Shown here piece by piece: positions 5,127 through 8,836 of a stretch of DNA of 8,836 nucleotides (position 1 is the first letter of the stretch; every line of letters begins with the position of its first letter). This DNA is from RGIG3077 sp045541475 (GTDB lineage Bacteria > Bacillota > Clostridia > Oscillospirales > Ruminococcaceae): assembly GCA_045541475.1 (NCBI GenBank), contig JAZQJI010000006.1, forward strand, positions 1 through 8,836. Reading direction: 5' to 3'. Both the position numbers and the translations under genes were made by a program. The notes beneath the pieces were generated by a model. It saw only the letters and a program-made list of their open reading frames with translations. It searched no databases and was not told the origin of the DNA.

Positions 5127-7189
5127 ATTGCGCCTCCGTTCGTGGCTTTGGTGTTTCTTGCGCCGTACTTTCTCATTACTTCATACAAGGTTTTACCGTC
5201 AAGCACAAGCTTGATTATCTCAGACCTGCCGCCGCCCATATCATTCAGAGCATCCTTAAACGCCTGCACCATAGTCGAATACGGCGAAACAATCTCGGGC
5301 TCACGCTTGTTGTCACCCAAAATAGTGGTAAACTCGCCGAAGTTGGCGGGGATAACATTGCCCGTACCGTATCGAGGAATACCACGCTTTCTTTTTACAA
5401 CAGATGAAGTAACTGTTGCACCGCCTTTTGGGGCACCAACGTGTTCATCATTAAATTCTTCAAAAAGATAAGAACCGTATCCTTCCCAAAATTCAGTCCA
5501 ACCGCCTTTTTCTTCGTAGAGTTCTCCAAGATCGCCGAAGAACTGTTCCGCTCCCATTCCTATATCCTGCCAAAACTGAGACCATGCTTCTCCTGCGTCA
5601 CCGAAGAATCCAACAAACGTTCTGTCGATTTTATCGCAAACTTTGTATAGCGCACTTTCCCAATCTCCATGCGCTATCAGGTGTCCGACATCCTGCCAGA
5701 ATTCCGACCAACCATCCCACGAATCTCCAAGTAAATCGGACATATTGCTGTCGATTTCTTCGCAGACATCCAGCGTTAATTCTTCCCAATCGCCCTGAGC
5801 AATCAGGCTACCTACGTTTTTCCAAAAATCAGACCAGTTTGTCCACGAATCGCCGCACAACAGTGTGAAATAATCATCAATAGTTTCACAGACCTTATAA
5901 ACACCGGAAGATAAACCTTGCGTTTTTGTCAACTGATATACATCACGCCAGTAATCAGACCATTCAATGTAGCCGTCACCGAGTTTTTCTCGCAAAAAGC
6001 GGTCCACTCCCGAAATTACCGATTTCACCTCGGAACCAGTTTCGGCGGCATTTGTTTTTACATCAACACTATATTCTTCAGAGCAAAGCTCTCCGAGTGC
6101 TGTTCCATAGTTTACTATTTCCTCGGTATCGAGCGAAACACCGAGGAGTGCCTCGGCAGAACTGTTGCCGTTGAGTCTGTTGATTTCATCAATGTCCATC
6201 AAATCCTTTTGCGCCTTGTTAGAAACCTCATCAACAGCATCGCCAATCGAGGATATAGCATCTGCAGCGTCGCTTGCGCTGTCCGAAATGCTATACATTC
6301 CGCTTGAGGTGTTTTCAATTTCGGTTGTGTCAATTCCAAGTGACTTTTTAATCTTGTTGCCGATTTTTGAGAATATATCGTTGATTTTCTGCGATATATT
6401 AATCAATGCTGAAAGAAGATTATTCAACACCTTAACCCCGGGAAGAAACAACTTCATGAGAGTTTCGCCGAAAATTCCTGCAAACTCTTTCCATTGTTCC
6501 GACAGTATTCTTGTCTGATTTGCCCATCCGTTAGATGTTTTTGCAAAATCGCCCTGAGCCAAAGAGGTTTGCTGCATAAAATAGTTATAGCGAAGCATTA
6601 CCTTTTCGGATTCAGACATTGATGTGTACGCTTTTGTAATGCCTTGCGATAGCCTGTACGCTTCGAGATTTGCTTGATTCATAATCACGCCGATAGCTTT
6701 TAGCGGTTCGCTTTCGCCCGAAAGAATAGCCTTGCCCATAGTCTGAACTTCGTCAGCTGTTTTGTTGTAAAAAGACATTATATCAGCAAGTCGTCCTGTC
6801 AAACCTATTGACATATCGGATGCACTTTCTTCAACAACGCCGATGCCTTTAGCCATGGCCATATAGGTCGAGCCCATTTCCTTGGCAGTAAGCTTTGAAA
6901 TGCCGTATGTTTCAACTGAGGTTTCGGCAAACTTTTCCATCTTGTGCGACATATTTCCGAAGGCTGTATCAACAACGTTTTGTACTTCATGTACGTCGGA
7001 GGCGGTTTCGAGAGCAGTTGAGCTGAAACGAATCAGCTCGGTCACACCAAAGGTAATGCCAAGTGTTTTGCCAACACCAAGCAATGTGCTTTTCAATCTG
7101 CCCAAGTCCGAACCTATGGAATTGACACCGCTCGAAAAACCTTTTTTGTCTACCTTTGTATTAAAAACAAGTGAGCCATCATAACCCAT
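5123..7189 (-). CDS. Tail tape measure protein
   Basis: This 688-residue protein should set tail length and later pass into the cell envelope with the DNA. The N-terminus, 'DGSLVFNTKVDKKGFSSGV', is the usual tape-measure opening, followed by a Gly-rich hydrophobic segment (about residues 36-53). Residues 60-270 are helical and contain a 'SGESEPLKAIGV' stretch common in tape measures. Residues 403-568 hold a Trp-rich repeat with a 42-residue period. The C-terminal block (about 604-688) includes 'NFGEFTTILGDNKREPEIVSP' elements typical of Firmicutes tape measure C-termini. The ATG directly abuts the Gp15 stop, with AAAGGGGG seven bases upstream, and the TGA overlaps the next ATG. It is short for the class; at about 0.15 nm per residue a tail near 100 nm is expected (inference). 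No peptidase domain is visible. Confidence 0.93.
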   Translation of the reverse strand: MGYDGSLVFNTKVDKKGFSSGVNSIGSDLGRLKSTLLGVGKTLGITFGVTELIRFSSTALETASDVHEVQNVVDTAFGNMSHKMEKFAETSVETYGISKLTAKEMGSTYMAMAKGIGVVEESASDMSIGLTGRLADIMSFYNKTADEVQTMGKAILSGESEPLKAIGVIMNQANLEAYRLSQGITKAYTSMSESEKVMLRYNYFMQQTSLAQGDFAKTSNGWANQTRILSEQWKEFAGIFGETLMKLFLPGVKVLNNLLSALINISQKINDIFSKIGNKIKKSLGIDTTEIENTSSGMYSISDSASDAADAISSIGDAVDEVSNKAQKDLMDIDEINRLNGNSSAEALLGVSLDTEEIVNYGTALGELCSEEYSVDVKTNAAETGSEVKSVISGVDRFLREKLGDGYIEWSDYWRDVYQLTKTQGLSSGVYKVCETIDDYFTLLCGDSWTNWSDFWKNVGSLIAQGDWEELTLDVCEEIDSNMSDLLGDSWDGWSEFWQDVGHLIAHGDWESALYKVCDKIDRTFVGFFGDAGEAWSQFWQDIGMGAEQFFGDLGELYEEKGGWTEFWEGYGSYLFEEFNDEHVGAPKGGATVTSSVVKRKRGIPRYGTGNVIPANFGEFTTILGDNKREPEIVSPYSTMVQAFKDALNDMGGGRSEIIKLVLDGKTLYEVMRKYGARNTKATNGGAI
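5486..5983 (-). repeat. Degenerate 126-bp (42-residue) Trp-rich tandem repeat in the tape measure gene
   Basis: Residues 403-568 of the tape measure protein repeat GD-x4-W(S/T)-x-(F/Y)-W. The leading Trp falls at residues 410, 452, 494 and 536, a spacing of exactly 42, and a fifth, shortened copy follows at 564. A second motif, VC-x2-ID, repeats at 433, 475 and 517 with the same period. GDWE occurs at 466 and 508. At DNA level the match is partial (for example ATCCTGC at 5564 and again at 5690, 126 bases apart), so the duplications are old or selected mainly as protein. Confidence 0.9.
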
Positions 7190-7768
7190 TTATCTGCCCC
7201 CTTTATTATTTGCTGATGCTTTTGCACAGAGCGTTTCAAAACGTTCAATTTCTTCTTTTTCCTCATTGCTGAGCTTTATCGGAATTTCAATAAGTTCTTT
7301 ATACTCTGCGTAAAATTCTTTTTCCCATTTTTCAAGTGGTTTTCTTTTTGCTTTTTTGGTGCGAATATGCATAACCAACGCAAACAAACCCTCTTTGATT
7401 TCTCCAAAGAAACCTAAAAATGTCCACCAATGCAGATATGGCAAAGCTCTGACTTCGGTACCTGCGACTTTGTTTATTGCAGGAAAAATAAAGCTCTCAT
7501 CGTGTGCCCAATCAATAACTTTACGATTATATTGTTTAGGCTTAGGAGCGTCGCCACCATCGAGGAACCAAACCGCTTTTTCGTGTGCATTTTCAAAATC
7601 AGGCGGCGGTTTTTTATATAAACAGCGAATCATGAATATTGCTCTTTCGGCATCGGAAAGGTTTTCATCTGCAAACGCTTCAAAAATCAGCAATGCTGCT
7701 CTGAAATCGCTTCGGATTTCACACTTTTCTCCACAAACATCAAGAGATTTCGGCAGAGCGCCAATCAT
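7190..7768 (-). CDS. Phage Gp15-family protein (second tail chaperone position)
   Basis: This protein of 192 residues (194 if the upstream ATG at 7774 is used) fits the bacteriophage Gp15 family known from Listeria A118-like and other Firmicutes phages, encoded directly before the tape measure gene. Recognisable parts are the N-terminal 'MIGALPKSLDV..EKCEIRSDFRA' region, the 'RKVIDWAHDESFIFPAINKV' block, and the aromatic 'ALPYLHWWTFLGFF' segment, with a Lys/Glu-rich C-terminal helix. The exact role of the family is not established; position suggests a tail assembly factor, possibly binding the tape measure protein. I prefer the start at 7768: it gives the ATGA stop-start overlap seen at other junctions, lies nine bases from the GAAGG site (three for 7774), and makes the protein begin where relatives do. 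The stop abuts the tape measure ATG. Confidence 0.82.
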   Translation of the reverse strand: MIGALPKSLDVCGEKCEIRSDFRAALLIFEAFADENLSDAERAIFMIRCLYKKPPPDFENAHEKAVWFLDGGDAPKPKQYNRKVIDWAHDESFIFPAINKVAGTEVRALPYLHWWTFLGFFGEIKEGLFALVMHIRTKKAKRKPLEKWEKEFYAEYKELIEIPIKLSNEEKEEIERFETLCAKASANNKGGR

Positions 7769-8181
7769 TCGCATACACCTTCAACATCTTCGGGTATCTG
7801 CGAAACATATTTTTTTATACGCTCATTGGCTAATCTGATTTGCTCCTTTGCTTCTTTCTGAACAACGGGCAGTACTGCTTCAAGAAAATTGATGACTATC
7901 ATCTGACCGCCGCTATATGAAAGGCAGTTTGTTGTGCCAAAAATCTTATCACTGATTTTAGCATCAAAAAGATAATCAATAAGTGAACGTACATCTTTAT
8001 CTGCGCGCACTCTTTCTTCGGGGCTTTCACCTGTATTCTTCATAATTTCATCAATCTTTTTGATAGTTTCCTTAATTCTGAACGTCAGCCCAATATCTGT
8101 CGGCGAAAAGCGAATAACGCAGTTTTTGTCATTGTTTATTATGTATTCCCTAACGCCTGTTTCAAATTTGATATGTTCCAT
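7765..8181 (-). CDS. Tail assembly chaperone-like protein (DUF6673-like)
   Basis: This 138-residue, mostly helical protein sits where siphoviruses encode the first tail assembly chaperone (the lambda gpG position), between the tube and tape measure genes. It has an N-terminal 'REYIINNDKNCVIRFSPTD' strand region, a charged helical middle, a 'DYLFDAKISDKIFGTTN' block (about residues 69-85), a hydrophobic helix (MIVINFLEAVLPVV) and a Lys/Arg-rich helical tail. The layout resembles the DUF6673 phage family, recalled from memory. The start has a good site, AAGGAG five bases upstream. The 3' end overlaps the Gp15 gene. Seven A's (7810-7816) sit in the phase of a -1 slippery heptamer, but the shifted frame stops after nine codons, so no gpGT-style fusion to the next gene is possible there. 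Confidence 0.7.
   Translation of the reverse strand: MEHIKFETGVREYIINNDKNCVIRFSPTDIGLTFRIKETIKKIDEIMKNTGESPEERVRADKDVRSLIDYLFDAKISDKIFGTTNCLSYSGGQMIVINFLEAVLPVVQKEAKEQIRLANERIKKYVSQIPEDVEGVCE
7778..7782 (-). promoter_or_regulatory. Ribosome binding site that decides the Gp15 start
   Basis: GAAGG lies inside the last codons of the upstream chaperone gene. It is three bases from the ATG at 7774 and nine bases from the ATG at 7768, so only the second has usable spacing. The second ATG also overlaps the upstream TGA as ATGA, which favours translational coupling. Confidence 0.5.
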
Positions 8182-8205
8182 ATTTTCTCCTTATATAAAG
8201 CACAA

Positions 8206-8227
8206 GGGAGCGTTTATATACGCTCCC
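8206..8227 (-). terminator. Hairpin after the major tail gene (attenuator or mRNA-processing element)
   Basis: An 8-base-pair perfect inverted repeat, GGGAGCGT / ACGCTCCC, with a 6-base loop lies in the only sizeable intergenic gap, 11 bases past the major tail stop codon. On the transcribed (minus) strand it is followed by TTGTGCTTTATAT, a poor U-tract. It is therefore more likely a partial terminator or a 3'-end stabiliser than a complete stop. It would raise major tail mRNA relative to the downstream chaperone and tape measure genes. The structure is seen directly; the role is inferred. Confidence 0.5.
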
Positions 8228-8237
8228 CCTTAATGAA

Positions 8238-8771
8238 TTATTCCGTTGCAGAAGCAGAAGCCGCCGAAGTCGTGTCTTCTGTGAAAGTGTTGGTTTTGGC
8301 ATTAAAAGTTCCCTTTATTCTTTCACCTGTATAGTGCAGATTAAAGGGGATCTGATAACCCGTTGCATCGCCGCCGTAGCTTGCAACTTCAAACACAGCG
8401 TTCTCTCTGTATGCCACATAGGTATTATCTGTTCCTGCACTTTCCCAAAGATGAACATCGAGAACTGTTGTTTTAAGGTCGTCAAGCGTCTGCTCCTCAT
8501 CAAGAATGTTCTGCAATCTCGTGTGAAGGGCATCGCCCTGAACAGCATAATACGGTGTAACACTTCCGCTTTTTTCGTAGCTGTCGATATCTACCTTTGT
8601 TTGTCCGAGAATGTTTTTGCGCTTATTGACACTGGCGCTCATCTCAACGTTGTATTCTTCCAAATCATCGCCAAGACGAACATAATTTGCAGCATCGCCT
8701 ATAAGTGCTGCATTGACAAAATGCGCCATCAATTTACGCTTGATTTTCTTCTTTGTTACTGTTTCAGGCAT
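8238..8771 (-). CDS. Major tail (tube) protein
   Basis: This 177-residue protein is most likely the tail tube subunit that polymerises into stacked rings around the tape measure protein. Supporting features are its length, its place just before the chaperone pair and the tape measure gene, and a C-terminal block typical of Firmicutes siphovirus tail proteins: a strand (QIPFNLHYTGE, near residues 141-151) followed by 'IKGTFNAKTNTFTED', matching the usual 'G.F....TKTF' ending. The N-terminus is Lys-rich (TKKKIKRK), and the last residues are a low-complexity Ser/Ala tail (TSAASASATE). The ATG start is preceded by GAGAGG seven bases upstream. A hairpin follows the stop, as is common where tube protein is needed in excess. 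No Ig-like decoration domain is fused. The family assignment rests on pattern recognition and synteny. Confidence 0.8.
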   Translation of the reverse strand: MPETVTKKKIKRKLMAHFVNAALIGDAANYVRLGDDLEEYNVEMSASVNKRKNILGQTKVDIDSYEKSGSVTPYYAVQGDALHTRLQNILDEEQTLDDLKTTVLDVHLWESAGTDNTYVAYRENAVFEVASYGGDATGYQIPFNLHYTGERIKGTFNAKTNTFTEDTTSAASASATE

Positions 8772-8791
8772 AAATATTCCTCTCTTTCTTA

Positions 8792-8836
8792 TTAAACCTT
8801 AACACTATACTGCACCTGTATACCCATCTGATACTG
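8792..8836 (-). CDS. 3' end of an upstream phage head-tail connector or minor structural gene (partial)
   Basis: Only the last 14 codons and a TAA stop are inside the window; they read QYQMGIQVQYSVKV. I chose this frame because its stop falls 20 bases before the next start and just ahead of that gene's GAGAGG ribosome binding site, the same tight spacing as elsewhere in this operon. Of the other two frames, one hits a stop within ten codons and the other runs on into the next gene. The alternating hydrophobic residues fit a final beta strand. A tail-terminator, tail-completion or minor capsid gene normally precedes the major tail gene in siphovirus late operons, so that role is inferred from position alone; the fragment is too short to assign a family. 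Confidence 0.55.
   Translation of the reverse strand, partial: QYQMGIQVQYSVKV

Noticed and set aside
5486..5983. Recent tandem DNA duplication or minisatellite
   Set aside because: The 126-bp period is clear in the protein, but nucleotide matches between units are short and scattered, so it is not a recent or nearly exact DNA repeat.
5918..6307. Plus-strand open frame of 129 codons inside the tape measure gene
   Set aside because: It is a shadow of the tape measure coding frame, with no ribosome binding site or domain seen.
7356..7838. Plus-strand open frame of 160 codons opposite the Gp15 and chaperone genes
   Set aside because: It lies antisense across two well-supported overlapping genes, has no recognisable motif, and no operon partner on that strand.
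7190..8181. A lambda gpGT-like frameshift fusion of the two chaperone-position genes
   Set aside because: The -1 frame after the A7 heptamer stops at 7781-7783, no slippery site is seen in the few bases between that stop and the Gp15 start, and the Gp15 gene has its own start and ribosome binding site.
8334..8795. Plus-strand open frame of 153 codons opposite the major tail gene
   Set aside because: It is the mirror of a real gene, rich in Cys/Ile/Phe as antisense frames often are, and runs over the major tail gene's start and ribosome binding site.
1..8836. Defence, CRISPR, transposon or other accessory system
   Set aside because: All sequence is accounted for by late structural and lysis genes; no repeats-with-spacers, transposase or nuclease-like frames were seen on either strand.

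Overview
The window is a stretch of a tailed-phage or prophage late operon. Every supportable gene lies on the minus strand, so transcription runs from the right edge to the left edge. Gene order and protein families point to a long, non-contractile (siphovirus) tail from a phage of a Gram-positive, probably clostridial or gut Firmicutes host: a Gp15-family protein, a DUF6711-like protein, a receptor-binding protein of the 'STQNGTPSPANP' type, an XhlA-like protein with a holin, and an M23 endolysin. No sheath or baseplate-wedge gene of a contractile tail is present. No integrase, att site, tRNA or host flank is visible, so prophage and free phage cannot be told apart.

Layout in order of transcription: (1) 8836-8792, the last 14 codons of a connector or tail-terminator gene. 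(2) 8771-8238, major tail (tube) protein, followed by a small hairpin at 8206-8227. (3) 8181-7765 and 7768-7190, two proteins in the tail-assembly-chaperone position (DUF6673-like and Phage_Gp15). (4) 7189-5123, tape measure protein with a Trp-rich repeat of exactly 42 residues. (5) 5126-4776, DUF6711-like small tail protein. (6) 4763-3951, a Cys-rich, beta-helix-like (GLUG-type) protein starting at GTG. (7) 3954-2539, tail hub / Tal-like protein with short repeats at both ends. (8) 2531-2355, a 58-residue fibre-associated protein. (9) 2355-1006, receptor-binding fibre/tip protein. (10) 990-766 XhlA-like membrane protein, 769-572 holin and 575-1 endolysin (cut by the left edge), forming the lysis cassette.

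The genes are packed with almost no spacers. Most junctions overlap (ATGA, TAATG) or abut, which suggests one polycistronic message with translational coupling. The only non-coding gap above 20 bases is the 56-base one holding the hairpin, so no stretch of 300 bases lacks a gene. I see no CRISPR array, insertion sequence, RNA gene or defence system. The least ordinary parts are the 42-residue tape-measure repeat, the beta-helix protein where a distal tail (Dit) protein would be expected, and the repeats at the two ends of the hub protein.
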